Shown in pieces: positions 31,177 through 39,871 of a stretch of DNA of 64,000 nucleotides (position 1 is the stretch's first letter; each line of letters starts with the position of its first letter). The position numbers were made by a program, and so were the translations under genes. The notes beneath the pieces were generated by a model. It saw only the letters and a list, made by a program, of their open reading frames with translations, had not been told where the DNA came from and did not search any database. The DNA is from Enterobacteriaceae bacterium (lineage in GTDB: Bacteria > Pseudomonadota > Gammaproteobacteria > Enterobacterales > Enterobacteriaceae), in NCBI GenBank assembly GCA_902363335.1, contig CABIZV010000004.1, positions 310,001-374,000 on the forward strand, read 5' to 3'.

Positions 31177-33439
31177 CCTGAATCTCCTTCGACAGTTCGA
31201 CAAAGAAGGCGCTGTAGCCCGCGACGCGCACCACCAGCCCAGCGAAATCCTGGGGACGTTGCTGCGCTTCGCGCAGGGTTTCGGCGTTTACCACGTTGAA
31301 CTGAATATGCTGCAATTTCAGCTTGGTAAAGGCGTGCAGGAAGTCCGCCAGTTTATTGAGTCCGCTTTCTCCTTCAAGCGTGGCCGGGGTGAACTTGACG
31401 TTCAACAGCGTGCCGTTGGAAAGCAGATAGTTGTCGAGCTTACTGACCGACTTTAAGACCGCCGTCGGCCCCTGACCATCCTGACCGACCATCGGTGACA
31501 GGCCGCCATCTGCCAGCTGTTCCCCGGCAAATCGCCCGTCCGGCGTCGCGCCAACGACTGAGCCCAGCGGTACGTGGGCGGAGACGGTATACGACCCCGG
31601 CGTAAACTGGCCGCCGCGCGGGTTGCGGTAGTTCTCCACCTCTTTGCAGTAAAAACGCAGCAGATCGGCGCTGATATTGTCGACATCGTCAATATCATTA
31701 CCGTACTTCTCAAAGCGGTTAATCAAGCGGGCGCGAACTTTTTCGCCATCTGGCGTGGCGAAGTTGGCTTTCAGCACCGCCAACAGTTCGTCAAAGCTCA
31801 TGCGCTGTTGATCAAACACCATGCCTTTCAGGGCGTGGAGTGAATCGCTGAGGTTAGCGATACCAATTCCCTGCACGCCGGAGAAGTTATAGCGCGCGCC
31901 GCCTTCGGTAATGTCTTTGCCGTTAGCGATACAGTCTTCAACAAACGAAGAGAGCAGCGGCACCGGTGCCCAGTCGCGGTGGCCGATATCGCAGATATTG
32001 CTGCCTTCGACCATCAGCTTAATGTAGTGACGAATTTTGTCGCGAATGCTCGCCAGCAGGCCGTCGTAGGTGAGTTGGCTATCACCTTCGTGCTCCAGCA
32101 TCACGATTTCCATCACCTTCAGCAGGTTGAACATCGCAATGTCGTGCAGTCCGTAGGTGCGGCCGGGAATCGACAGCTCCACGCAGCCCACCACCGCGTA
32201 GTCGCGGGCATCTTCCAGCGACACGCCGCGGTTGAGGAACGCCGGAACTACCACCTCATCGTTGAAAATCTGCGGAATGCCGGTGCCGAGGCGCACGGTT
32301 TCGGCGGTTTTACGCAGGAACGGGCGGTCGATCAGTTCGTTAACGCGGACGCCGAGATTCGGCTGCGGCAGGCGCACGTTCTGATAGGCATCAAGGCAGG
32401 TGAAGGAGAGGACGTTGACCGCGCTGCGCCCGTTTTCGGTCAGGCCGCCGAGCAGGGCGGTATAACCCGTCGGGAAACCGGCAAAATAGCGCGCACTGCT
32501 GGTGGAACGCAGCAGTACGATATCGTTGCACTTCACCCACAGCGATTCCAGCAGTTCCTGCATGAACGCCGGGTCTTCCCCGTGGTTCAGCGACGCCTGC
32601 CAGAACGGCAGCATGTACTGGTCAAAGCGGCCAAGCGAGATGGAACTGGCGTTGGATTCGTATTGCAAAATGATGTTCATGTACCAGAAAAGCTGGCAGG
32701 CCTGGCCGAAATTCTGCGGTTTTTGTCCGGCGTTGTGGCGGGATATTTGGGCGATAGTTTCCAGCTCCTGACGGCGCTGCGGGTTATCGCAAACGGCCGC
32801 CATCTCATCGGCAAGTGCTGCATAGCGCAGAATATGGCGCTGGGAGGCTTCGAGTAAAATCAGCACCGCCTGATAAAACACGTTTTCCGGCTGCTGGCGC
32901 AGGTGATCGCGCATCTCGATAATCAGCGCATCCAGGCCGTTACCCAGCAGGCGTGGGTAGTCGATGATGATGTGGCCCTGGCCTTTATCGGTCTGGTTGA
33001 CGCTAAAAATCTGCGTGCTGACGGCGGCTTTCACCTCGTCGGTCATCTGCGCGTTGATGAAATCCTTCATCGAGCGCTTTTCCCAGTAGGGGAACAGCTC
33101 CTCGCGGTACAGTCGGCGATCGTCATCGCTGATGTTAAAACGATCCTGCGGACGGGTCGCAAACTGGTCCAGCTCTTTTAGCAGCCAGTACGGGTCCATC
33201 TCGGGAGACATAATCCCCGCGCGCGGCTTGATGGTGCGGTTCCCGGCAATCAGTTCGTCGTCGCGAATGCTGATGGCGACGTTATCGAGAATATGGGCAG
33301 TCGCTTTGGCGCGGCGAATAATCACCGGCTCGCCTTCGGTCTGGCGATGGCTTTCGGTGTAGAGCACGGCGCGCTCAAGCGAGATTTCACGCGGATTGGC
33401 AAAGAGGGCGTCTTTCAGGCGCTGAATTCGAGTCGTCAT
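31142..33439 (-). CDS. pflD: PflD-like glycyl radical enzyme
   Basis: A 765-residue glycyl radical enzyme, the same length as E. coli PflD and collinear with it. Active-site Cys419 lies in VVGCVELS. The GCVE form is that of lyase/dehydratase-type members; true pyruvate formate-lyase has two adjacent cysteines. The radical-bearing Gly741 is in RVAGYSA near the C-terminus. The old name formate acetyltransferase 2 is therefore unlikely to describe its reaction. I recall recent work assigning PflD-type enzymes to 1,5-anhydroglucitol-6-phosphate lysis, but this cluster has none of the PTS or aldolase genes that flank E. coli pflD. Substrate left open. Oxygen-sensitive, so expected to be expressed anaerobically. 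Confidence 0.9.
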   Translation of the reverse strand: MTTRIQRLKDALFANPREISLERAVLYTESHRQTEGEPVIIRRAKATAHILDNVAISIRDDELIAGNRTIKPRAGIMSPEMDPYWLLKELDQFATRPQDRFNISDDDRRLYREELFPYWEKRSMKDFINAQMTDEVKAAVSTQIFSVNQTDKGQGHIIIDYPRLLGNGLDALIIEMRDHLRQQPENVFYQAVLILLEASQRHILRYAALADEMAAVCDNPQRRQELETIAQISRHNAGQKPQNFGQACQLFWYMNIILQYESNASSISLGRFDQYMLPFWQASLNHGEDPAFMQELLESLWVKCNDIVLLRSTSSARYFAGFPTGYTALLGGLTENGRSAVNVLSFTCLDAYQNVRLPQPNLGVRVNELIDRPFLRKTAETVRLGTGIPQIFNDEVVVPAFLNRGVSLEDARDYAVVGCVELSIPGRTYGLHDIAMFNLLKVMEIVMLEHEGDSQLTYDGLLASIRDKIRHYIKLMVEGSNICDIGHRDWAPVPLLSSFVEDCIANGKDITEGGARYNFSGVQGIGIANLSDSLHALKGMVFDQQRMSFDELLAVLKANFATPDGEKVRARLINRFEKYGNDIDDVDNISADLLRFYCKEVENYRNPRGGQFTPGSYTVSAHVPLGSVVGATPDGRFAGEQLADGGLSPMVGQDGQGPTAVLKSVSKLDNYLLSNGTLLNVKFTPATLEGESGLNKLADFLHAFTKLKLQHIQFNVVNAETLREAQQRPQDFAGLVVRVAGYSAFFVELSKEIQDDIIRRTAHQL

Positions 33440-33537
33440 TGTGCGGGCTCCCTATGGATTAACCTGACGTTTGTTATGGGATCTACGTTAGGTAAATACG
33501 CGGGCGGGAGACAGTAGAGAATGGGGTGATTTACTGG

Positions 33538-33551
33538 ATTATTGTGATCAA
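33538..33551 (-). promoter_or_regulatory. Possible FNR-like site upstream of pflDC
   Basis: On the minus strand TTGATCACAATAAT has one perfect FNR half-site (TTGAT) and one poor one, about 100 bp before the pflD-like start. The overlapping TGTGATCA could instead be half a CRP site. Weak evidence; noted because an anaerobic promoter is expected. Confidence 0.3.
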
Positions 33552-33590
33552 AAATGAAAAATGGGGTCTAAGTTTTGTCTGGGTGAAAAT

Positions 33591-33878
33591 CCCGGCGGCG
33601 CTGCGCTTGGCCGGGCTACGATTGATGTGCACTCCCGGCAGCGCTGCGCTTGGCCGGGCTACGGTTGATGTGCACTCCCGGCGGCGCTGCGCTTGGCCGG
33701 GCTACGGTTGATGTGCACTCCCGGCGGCGCTGCGCTTGGCCGGGCTACGGTTGATGTGCACTCCCGGCGGCGCTGCGTTTGACCGGGGTACGGTTGATGT
33801 GCACTCCCGGTGTCATTCGTGCGGTCGGGCTACGCTTGATGTGTAGCCCGGCCAAGCGCAGCGCCGCCGGGAGTGCAC
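33591..33878. repeat. REP-like tandem array, six 43-bp direct copies plus one inverted
   Basis: Copies of a CCCGGCGGCGCTGCG-CTTGGCCGGGCTAC palindromic unit plus a GTTGATGTGCACT spacer begin at 33591, 33634, 33677, 33720, 33763 and 33806, exactly 43 bp apart. The last two copies are degenerate. A seventh copy at 33843-33878 is inverted. The array fills the convergent gap... between the pflD promoter side and the fhlA 3' end. The same unit recurs at 58316-58605. There are no unique spacers, so it is not CRISPR. Confidence 0.92.
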
Positions 33879-33887
33879 ACGGGTAAA

Positions 33888-35969
33888 CTACAGCACCGTG
33901 TCCTTATCAATCCCCAACCGCTTCATTCTCGACAGCAGCGTCGTGCGTTTGAGCCCCAGACGTTGGGCCGCGCCTTTCGCTCCCGCCACCACGCCATTGG
34001 TTTCTTTCAGCACGCGAACGATCAGTTGGTATTCGTCTTCGCCCTCTTTGGCCTCAGCGGTCGCCGGGGCGGGTTCTGATGTTTCGCTGGCAAAGGTGAG
34101 CTCCGGCATCGAAAGCTGTAGCACGCTGCCGCGGGTCAGGAGTACCGCGCGCTCAATCACGTTTTCCAGCTCGCGCACGTTACCCGGCCACTCCATCTGG
34201 CACAGGGTACGCAGCGTTTCGGCGGGAATACTGTCGATATTGCGCCCCAGGCGGCGGGCGATTTTAAAGGTAAAAGCTTTCACCAGCAGCGGAATATCTT
34301 CCGGGCGCTCGCGCAGCGGCGGCAGGTGGATTGGGAATACGTTCAGGCGATAATAAAGATCGCTACGGAATTCGCGATCCAGCACCATTTGTTTGAGATT
34401 GCGGTTTGTCGCGGCGATCAGGCGGACATCTGTCTGGATAAGCTTATTGCTGCCCAGACGTTCGAACTCCTGCTCCTGCAACACGCGCAGCAGCTTCGGC
34501 TGTAGCTCCAGCGGCATATCGCCGACTTCATCGAGGAACATGGAGCTTTTATCAGCCAGTTCAAAGCGACCAATGCGCTGCGTGCTGGCGCCGGTAAATG
34601 CCCCGCGCTCGTGGCCGAACAGATCGCTTTCCAGCAAACCGGCTGGCATCGCGGCACAGTTCATCTTCACCATCCGACGGCTATTACGCCCGCTCAGATT
34701 ATGAATGGCGCGGGCAATCAGCTCTTTACCGGTACCGGTTTCGCCGAGGATGAGCACGGTACTGTCGCTTGGTGCCACCATCTCAACTTGCTTAAGCACG
34801 TTGAACATCGCTTCGCTGCGACCAATGATTTCGCCAAACTCACCGTCAACGTTGTTCAACTGCTCGGTCAACGCCAGGTTTTCATCCACCAGACGTTCTT
34901 TCAGACGGTGAATTTCCTGATAGGCGAGGGCATTATCGACGGCGATAGCCACGCGCTCGGCAATCTGTTTAAGCAGCTTGAGGTTTGCGGCGCAGAAGAC
35001 TTTTTCATCACACTGGGCAAGCTTAAGCACGCCAAGCATTTTGTCGCCCGACATCAGCGGTAAGAGGCACAGAGTCTGGATTTTATCGTCCCACATCTCA
35101 AACAGCTGGCGCTCGTAAGGGGCCAGATTGTCCTGCTTATTAAGATTAAGCAGCAACGTCTCTTTGCTCTTAAATACCCGCTCGCTCAGCGTGCCGGCCT
35201 CATTGACCTCACTTTGATCGTGTACCGGATCGTTGACGTCAATGTAGTGCGTTGAGTAGATATTGAGTTTGCCCTTGCGATTGCTGTGCAGCACCACGCT
35301 TATGGCATCAATATCGAAATAGTAGTGGATCTCTTTTGCCACCGAACTGACCAGCTCATCCATATCCAGACGCGACAGCACGGCGTTGGTGATAGCCACC
35401 AGAATGCGGAAATTATCGCGCTCGCGGCACAACAGATCGTAGTCGACGTTATTGGTGACCCGACTCTGGATTTGCTCGGTGACGACCGCGACAATCTGGG
35501 TGAAAGTATGCAGGCGCTGATACTCTTTTTCCGTCCACGGCTGGTCATTCTGACGAATAAACTCGCAGCCGCCGAAAATGCGCCCTTCAGCGGCCAGCGG
35601 CAGCAGGCAATAGTGACCAAAAGGTGGGTACAGCTCACTTTTGGCAAGTTCTGGCCACGCTTCGCTAAACTCACTGTAGCTGCAATGTAGCGCATCAGGA
35701 CGCGATAACAAACGTCTCACCGGGCCGTTGGCCAACAGGTTGTCGTCCTCATAGGCCAGCGGTTGTCCGGCCTCGCGCGTGGCGTGGTAACCCGCCCGCA
35801 GGTTGCCCGGCTGCAACAGGATTATCGCCGCGCTATCGGCAAGCGCAGAGTGTTTTGCCAGCTGCGCCAGCGTTTCGCTGAGCGCTGCAAGATCGGGTTG
35901 TTGGAGAAGCGTCCGGGTAATATCAAACAGCCCTTGCTGTGCGAGATCGCCCATCGGTGTATACGACAT
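33888..35969 (-). CDS. fhlA: Formate hydrogenlyase transcriptional activator FhlA
   Basis: A 693-residue sigma-54-dependent activator of hyc, hyp, hydN and fdhF that senses formate. It has two N-terminal GAF-type domains (about residues 20-170 and 195-345). The central AAA+ domain has Walker A GETGTGKE and the sigma-54-contacting GAFTGA loop. The C-terminal Fis-type HTH has GAAQRLGLKRTTLLSRMKRL. I chose ATG 35969 (MSYTPMGDL), which matches E. coli FhlA (692 aa); the frame extends to 35990. It lies at the end of the hypABCDE-fhlA minus-strand cluster. Confidence 0.97.
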   Translation of the reverse strand: MSYTPMGDLAQQGLFDITRTLLQQPDLAALSETLAQLAKHSALADSAAIILLQPGNLRAGYHATREAGQPLAYEDDNLLANGPVRRLLSRPDALHCSYSEFSEAWPELAKSELYPPFGHYCLLPLAAEGRIFGGCEFIRQNDQPWTEKEYQRLHTFTQIVAVVTEQIQSRVTNNVDYDLLCRERDNFRILVAITNAVLSRLDMDELVSSVAKEIHYYFDIDAISVVLHSNRKGKLNIYSTHYIDVNDPVHDQSEVNEAGTLSERVFKSKETLLLNLNKQDNLAPYERQLFEMWDDKIQTLCLLPLMSGDKMLGVLKLAQCDEKVFCAANLKLLKQIAERVAIAVDNALAYQEIHRLKERLVDENLALTEQLNNVDGEFGEIIGRSEAMFNVLKQVEMVAPSDSTVLILGETGTGKELIARAIHNLSGRNSRRMVKMNCAAMPAGLLESDLFGHERGAFTGASTQRIGRFELADKSSMFLDEVGDMPLELQPKLLRVLQEQEFERLGSNKLIQTDVRLIAATNRNLKQMVLDREFRSDLYYRLNVFPIHLPPLRERPEDIPLLVKAFTFKIARRLGRNIDSIPAETLRTLCQMEWPGNVRELENVIERAVLLTRGSVLQLSMPELTFASETSEPAPATAEAKEGEDEYQLIVRVLKETNGVVAGAKGAAQRLGLKRTTLLSRMKRLGIDKDTVL

Positions 35970-36039
35970 GTCACGTGCCCATAAATGCACCTTATTCGGT
36001 GCGATAAATAATAATAAATTTCAGACCTTACGCGGTCTG

Positions 36040-37050
36040 TTAACAAATTCGCGGAAGCGGCTCCGCGTGAGGGAGATCTAATGTACGTTTTACGCCGTAC
36101 AATCCGGCAACGCGTACCCCACGGCGCTCCGTCATTTCACCAATGATAGATGCATCGCGTCCTAACGGATGGGCGCGCAGTGCTGCCAGCACCTCATCGG
36201 CCGCTTCGCGATTAACGCCAATCACCAGTTTACCTTCATTGGCAAAGTTAAGCGCGTCAAGCCCCAATAATTCGCAAACGCCGCGCACCGCGTCTTTGAG
36301 CGGCAGGTTTTGCTCGCTCAGCTCCACGCCGTATCCGCAGGCGGCGGCAAACTCGTGGGCCACGGCATTCATCCCGCCGCGAGTGGCATCGCGCAGCGCT
36401 TTCACGCCGGTGAGGCCGCGTAGACGCTGAATCAACGGCGTTAATACCGCGCAGTCGCTTTGTAATTCTCCATCCAGCCCCAGCTGTTCGCGCAGGTTGA
36501 GAATGGTGGCCCCGTGGTCGCCCAACGTGCCGCTGACGATAAGCACATCACCTGGTGCTAGCGTCGCCGCACCCCAGTGAATATCCGCCGGAATCGCGCC
36601 CATACCGGCGGTGTTGATAAACAGCTTATCCGCAGCCCCTCGTCCGACCACCTTGGTGTCGCCGGTGACGATAGCAATATCGGCGGCTTTTGCCGTCGCC
36701 GCCATGCTGTTAACCACCGCTTCCAGCGTCTCCATCTCCAGCCCTTCTTCAATAATAAACCCGCAGGAGAGATAGCGTGGGATAGCGCCGCTCACCGCGA
36801 CGTCGTTGGCGGTGCCGCAAACGGCGAGCTTACCGATATTGCCGCCGGGGAAAAATAGCGGGTCAATCACGTAGCTGTCGGTGGAGAAGGCGAGACGGTC
36901 GCCGTGCGCGGTGAGTGAGTCCAGCGAAATTCGCGCCTGATCTTCCTGCTCTGCCAGCCACGGGTTGGCGAAAGCTTTCATAAACAGGCTGTCGATTAAC
37001 TGCTGCATCGCCAGGCCGCCGCTGCCGTGGGCTAATTGAATGCTTTTCAT
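36040..37050 (-). CDS. hypE: Hydrogenase maturation factor HypE
   Basis: HypE (336 aa) dehydrates the thiocarboxamide formed on its C-terminal cysteine to thiocyanate, the cyanide donor for the NiFe centre. The C-terminal PRIC, with Cys as last residue, is intact. ATP-binding PurM-like motifs are present (DSYVIDPLFFPGGNIGKL in part, SGTLGDHG). ATG 37050 (MKSIQLAHGSGG) aligns with E. coli; the frame runs further upstream inside hypD. It overlaps hypD by 4 bp and works with HypF, encoded at 55048. Confidence 0.96.
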   Translation of the reverse strand: MKSIQLAHGSGGLAMQQLIDSLFMKAFANPWLAEQEDQARISLDSLTAHGDRLAFSTDSYVIDPLFFPGGNIGKLAVCGTANDVAVSGAIPRYLSCGFIIEEGLEMETLEAVVNSMAATAKAADIAIVTGDTKVVGRGAADKLFINTAGMGAIPADIHWGAATLAPGDVLIVSGTLGDHGATILNLREQLGLDGELQSDCAVLTPLIQRLRGLTGVKALRDATRGGMNAVAHEFAAACGYGVELSEQNLPLKDAVRGVCELLGLDALNFANEGKLVIGVNREAADEVLAALRAHPLGRDASIIGEMTERRGVRVAGLYGVKRTLDLPHAEPLPRIC

Positions 37051-38168
37051 ACTTCTGCCTCCTGACTGCGATATTGATACCAGGCGGCGCAGGCTCCTTC
37101 GGTGGAGACCATCAGCGCGCCGAATGCACTTTGTGGGTTGCAGGTGGCGCCAAACAGCGGACACTGATGCGGTTTACAGCGCCCGGTGAGCACGTCGCCA
37201 CAGCGGGCGCGCGGGTCGTCGCAGACGCGCTGCGGCTGCGGTTTGAAGTGCGCTTCGGCATCAAAAGAGTGATAAGCAGGCGTCAATTGCACACCCGAGT
37301 CGTTAATAAGCCCCAGACCACGCCATTCGCTGTCGCCTTTGACTTCAAAGACCTCGGCAATGGCTTTTTGCGCAAGCCGGTTACCGTCGTCTGGCACCAC
37401 GCGGCGGTACTGGTTTTCGACGCTGGAATCACCGGCAATCTTCTGCTCCACCAGCATATTCACGCCCTGTAGCAAATCGACCGGCTCAAAACCTGCCACC
37501 ACCAGCGGACGCTGATAGTCGCTGGCGATAAAACCGTAGGCGTGAGTACCGATAACCATGCTGACATGCCCCGGCGCCAGGAAGGCGTCGATGCTGTTGT
37601 CCGGCTGGTCAAGCAGGCTACGCAGCGTGGGAATTAATGTAATGTGCTGGCAAAAAAAGAAAAAGTTACTGACATTCTGCGCTTTTGCCTGTTGCAACGT
37701 AATGGCGGTGGTCGGCATGGTGGTTTCAAATCCCAGGCCGAAGAACACCACTTTACGCTGCGGATTCTGCTGCGCCAGCTTTAATGCATCCATCGGGGAA
37801 TAGACGATGCGAATATCCGCGCCGCGCGCTTTCGCCTGCATCAGAGAGCCGTTTTTTCCAGGAACGCGCATGGCGTCGCCGAAAGTGCAAAAAATCACCT
37901 CGGGATGGTCAGCGATTTCAATACAGGTGTCGATGCGTCCCATCGGCAGCACGCACACCGGGCAGCCCGGCCCGTGGATAAATTCGATATTTTCCGGCAG
38001 CAGCTGGTCGAGCCCGAATTTGAAAATCGCATGCGTGTGGCCGCCGCACACTTCCATAATGCGCAGCGGACGTTCGGCGGTATAGGCCAATAGCGGTGCG
38101 CGAGACTTCAGGTGTGCAATAAGCTGCATCACCTGCTCTGGCGCACGGTACTCATCAACAAAACGCAT
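37047..38168 (-). CDS. hypD: Hydrogenase maturation factor HypD
   Basis: HypD (373 aa) is the [4Fe-4S] scaffold that, with HypC, assembles the Fe(CN)2CO group. The conserved cysteine motifs are present: CGGHTH, GPGCPVCVLP and a C-terminal cluster-binding set (CDDPRARCGDVLTGRCKPHQCPLF, spread over about 24 residues). Overlaps hypE by 4 bp and hypC by 1 bp. Confidence 0.97.
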   Translation of the reverse strand: MRFVDEYRAPEQVMQLIAHLKSRAPLLAYTAERPLRIMEVCGGHTHAIFKFGLDQLLPENIEFIHGPGCPVCVLPMGRIDTCIEIADHPEVIFCTFGDAMRVPGKNGSLMQAKARGADIRIVYSPMDALKLAQQNPQRKVVFFGLGFETTMPTTAITLQQAKAQNVSNFFFFCQHITLIPTLRSLLDQPDNSIDAFLAPGHVSMVIGTHAYGFIASDYQRPLVVAGFEPVDLLQGVNMLVEQKIAGDSSVENQYRRVVPDDGNRLAQKAIAEVFEVKGDSEWRGLGLINDSGVQLTPAYHSFDAEAHFKPQPQRVCDDPRARCGDVLTGRCKPHQCPLFGATCNPQSAFGALMVSTEGACAAWYQYRSQEAEV

Positions 38169-38440
38169 TACCGTTCCTCACCGTACAGCAGCGCGCCGAC
38201 GTCCGGCTCGACTTCAAACATATTTTCCAACGCCGCGAGAGTATCGCGCGCTTCCTCTTCGTTAATGATGCTCATGGCAAAACCGACATGCACCAGCACC
38301 CATTGACCGATACGCGACTGACCGTTTTCATCCGTCGCGCCGACCAGCGTCAGGTCAACGTCGCGCTTAATGCCGCAGACATCGACTTTCGCCTGTACGC
38401 CGTCAATGGCCGAAATTTGTCCTGGAACGCCTATGCACAT
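38168..38440 (-). CDS. hypC: Hydrogenase maturation chaperone HypC
   Basis: HypC (90 aa) is the chaperone that binds the HycE precursor and HypD. The essential N-terminal MCIGVPGQI, with Cys2, is present. I chose ATG 38440 because Cys2 must follow the initiator Met; a longer frame to 38467 would bury it. Overlaps hypB by 10 bp. Confidence 0.97.
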   Translation of the reverse strand: MCIGVPGQISAIDGVQAKVDVCGIKRDVDLTLVGATDENGQSRIGQWVLVHVGFAMSIINEEEARDTLAALENMFEVEPDVGALLYGEER

Positions 38441-39303
38441 TGTTGTGTCTCCAGCCAGTTCAGCCACTGGTCCATTCCTTCACCGCTGGTGGCGGAAAGC
38501 AGGATGATTTCAATATTCGGGTTGACTTCGCGTGCGCAGGCAATGCACTGTTCCACATCGAAATTCAGGTACGGCAGCAGGTCGATTTTGTTGAGCAGCA
38601 TGACGCTTGCGGCGGCAAACATATGCGGATACTTCAGCGGCTTATCTTCGCCTTCGGTGACCGACAGCACCGCCACTTTATGGCGCTCGCCGAGATCGAA
38701 GCTTGCCGGGCAGACGAGGTTACCGACGTTTTCAATAAACAGAATGCTGTTGCTCTGAAGCGGCAGGCGCGGCACGGCGTCAGCAATCATCTGCGCATCC
38801 AGATGGCAGCCTTTGCCGGTATTCACCTGAATGGCGGGCGTGCCGGTGGCGCGAATGCGCGCGGCATCGTTGACCGTTTGCTGATCGCCTTCAATCACCG
38901 CGCAGGACACACGCTCTTTCAAGCGCATCAGGGTTTCGGTGAGCAGGGTGGTTTTACCGGAGCCGGGGCTGGAGACCAGATTTAACACCAGCTGTTCGCG
39001 GGCGGCAAAGCGCGCGCGGTTGCGGGCGGCAATCTGGTTGTTTTTATCCAGCACGTCGATTTCCACTTCCAGCATCCGCCGCTGGCTCATGCCCGGCGCG
39101 TGGGTACCAGCTTCGCCGTGACCATAATGCAGATCGCCATTGTCAGCCGCTTGTGGCTGGAATTCCTGGGTTCGGACGCCGGTAATCGACAAGGCCGGAC
39201 GGCCTGCCGGTGCGAAAGGGGCGCTGCGGAACAGGGAATGCGGGTTACGTTCATCGCCCTCTATATAGAGGTTGCCTTCGGCACAACCACAGGTGCTACA
39301 CAT
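38431..39303 (-). CDS. hypB: Hydrogenase nickel incorporation GTPase HypB
   Basis: HypB (290 aa) is the GTPase that delivers nickel to the hydrogenase large subunit. The high-affinity N-terminal nickel motif CxxCGC (MCSTCGCAEGN) is intact. The P-loop SSPGSGKTTLL and NKIDLLPY are visible. There is no long histidine-rich storage tract, as in E. coli HypB. It follows hypA by 3 bp. Confidence 0.97.
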   Translation of the reverse strand: MCSTCGCAEGNLYIEGDERNPHSLFRSAPFAPAGRPALSITGVRTQEFQPQAADNGDLHYGHGEAGTHAPGMSQRRMLEVEIDVLDKNNQIAARNRARFAAREQLVLNLVSSPGSGKTTLLTETLMRLKERVSCAVIEGDQQTVNDAARIRATGTPAIQVNTGKGCHLDAQMIADAVPRLPLQSNSILFIENVGNLVCPASFDLGERHKVAVLSVTEGEDKPLKYPHMFAAASVMLLNKIDLLPYLNFDVEQCIACAREVNPNIEIILLSATSGEGMDQWLNWLETQQCA

Positions 39304-39306
39304 ACT

Positions 39307-39657
39307 TTACTCCTGATCAATTTCAATTCGCTGAATCTGTAAACCGTCGTCGGCGACGATGCGCAGGTTATCGCTATGACACTGCGGACAACGGCGCACA
39401 TGGATGGAAAGCAGCTGGACATACTGCTGGCAGGATTCACACCAGCACTCCGCTTCTTGTTCCTCAACGTGCAGTTCACAGCCTTCAGCCAGCGTGCCGC
39501 GGCACACCAGGTCAAAACAAAAGGTCATCGCGCTGGTCTCTACGCAAGAAAAGGCGCCGACCTTGATCCAGACGCCGGTCACGCGCTTCGCGCCGTTTTG
39601 TTGCGCCTGTTGTTCGACAATCTCCAGCGCCCGCTGGCAGAGCGTAATTTCGTGCAT
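39307..39657 (-). CDS. hypA: Hydrogenase nickel chaperone HypA
   Basis: HypA (116 aa) is a nickel and zinc metallochaperone. The N-terminal MHEITL with nickel-binding His2 and two zinc CxxC pairs (ECWCESC and CPQC) are present. I chose ATG 39657 because His2 must be second; a GGAGG ribosome site precedes it. It is the first gene of hypABCDE-fhlA, driven by a sigma-54 promoter facing hycA. Confidence 0.97.
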   Translation of the reverse strand: MHEITLCQRALEIVEQQAQQNGAKRVTGVWIKVGAFSCVETSAMTFCFDLVCRGTLAEGCELHVEEQEAECWCESCQQYVQLLSIHVRRCPQCHSDNLRIVADDGLQIQRIEIDQE

Positions 39658-39689
39658 GATGCCTCCGGTTTTCATTACTCGCAGGAGTA

Positions 39690-39707
39690 ATGCAATAACG
39701 ATGCCAG
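39690..39707 (-). promoter_or_regulatory. Sigma-54 promoter of hypABCDE
   Basis: On the minus strand TGGCATCGTTATTGC has GG (39705-39704) and GC (39693-39692) separated by exactly 10 bp, the -24/-12 geometry, 35-50 bp upstream of hypA. Confidence 0.82.
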
Positions 39708-39743
39708 AGATGGATGCTGGTGCCTGAGGACTGTCGATGACGA

Positions 39744-39788
39744 TGTCATTCTGACGAAATGACATGTCACGCCCGACGTGTCATTTCA
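39744..39788. promoter_or_regulatory. FhlA-like binding sites between hyp and hyc
   Basis: TGTCATT (39744-39750) and AATGACA (39758-39764) form a perfect inverted repeat with 7 bp between. A further TGACATGTCA (39760-39769) and GTGTCATTTCA (39778-39788) follow. They sit between the two facing sigma-54 promoters, where FhlA acts in E. coli. Confidence 0.7.
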
Positions 39789-39821
39789 ATAAAATCTATG
39801 TTAATCAACAAATTAAAAATA

Positions 39822-39838
39822 TGGCATGAAATGTGCTT
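39822..39838 (+). promoter_or_regulatory. Sigma-54 promoter of hycABCDEFGHI
   Basis: TGGCATGAAATGTGCTT has GG (39823-39824) and GC (39835-39836) 10 bp apart, 34 bp before the hycA start. Confidence 0.85.
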
Positions 39839-39871
39839 AGAAGGCTTGTTTCTATTAACCGGGTAACCGAC

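Noticed and set aside
31979..32857. 292-codon plus-strand open frame opposite the pflD-like gene
   Set aside because: Antisense shadow of a conserved glycyl radical enzyme.
33591..33878. Regular 43-bp repeats resembling a CRISPR array
   Set aside because: The repeated unit is contiguous and includes the linker; there are no unique spacers, copies are palindromic REP-like, and no cas genes are near.
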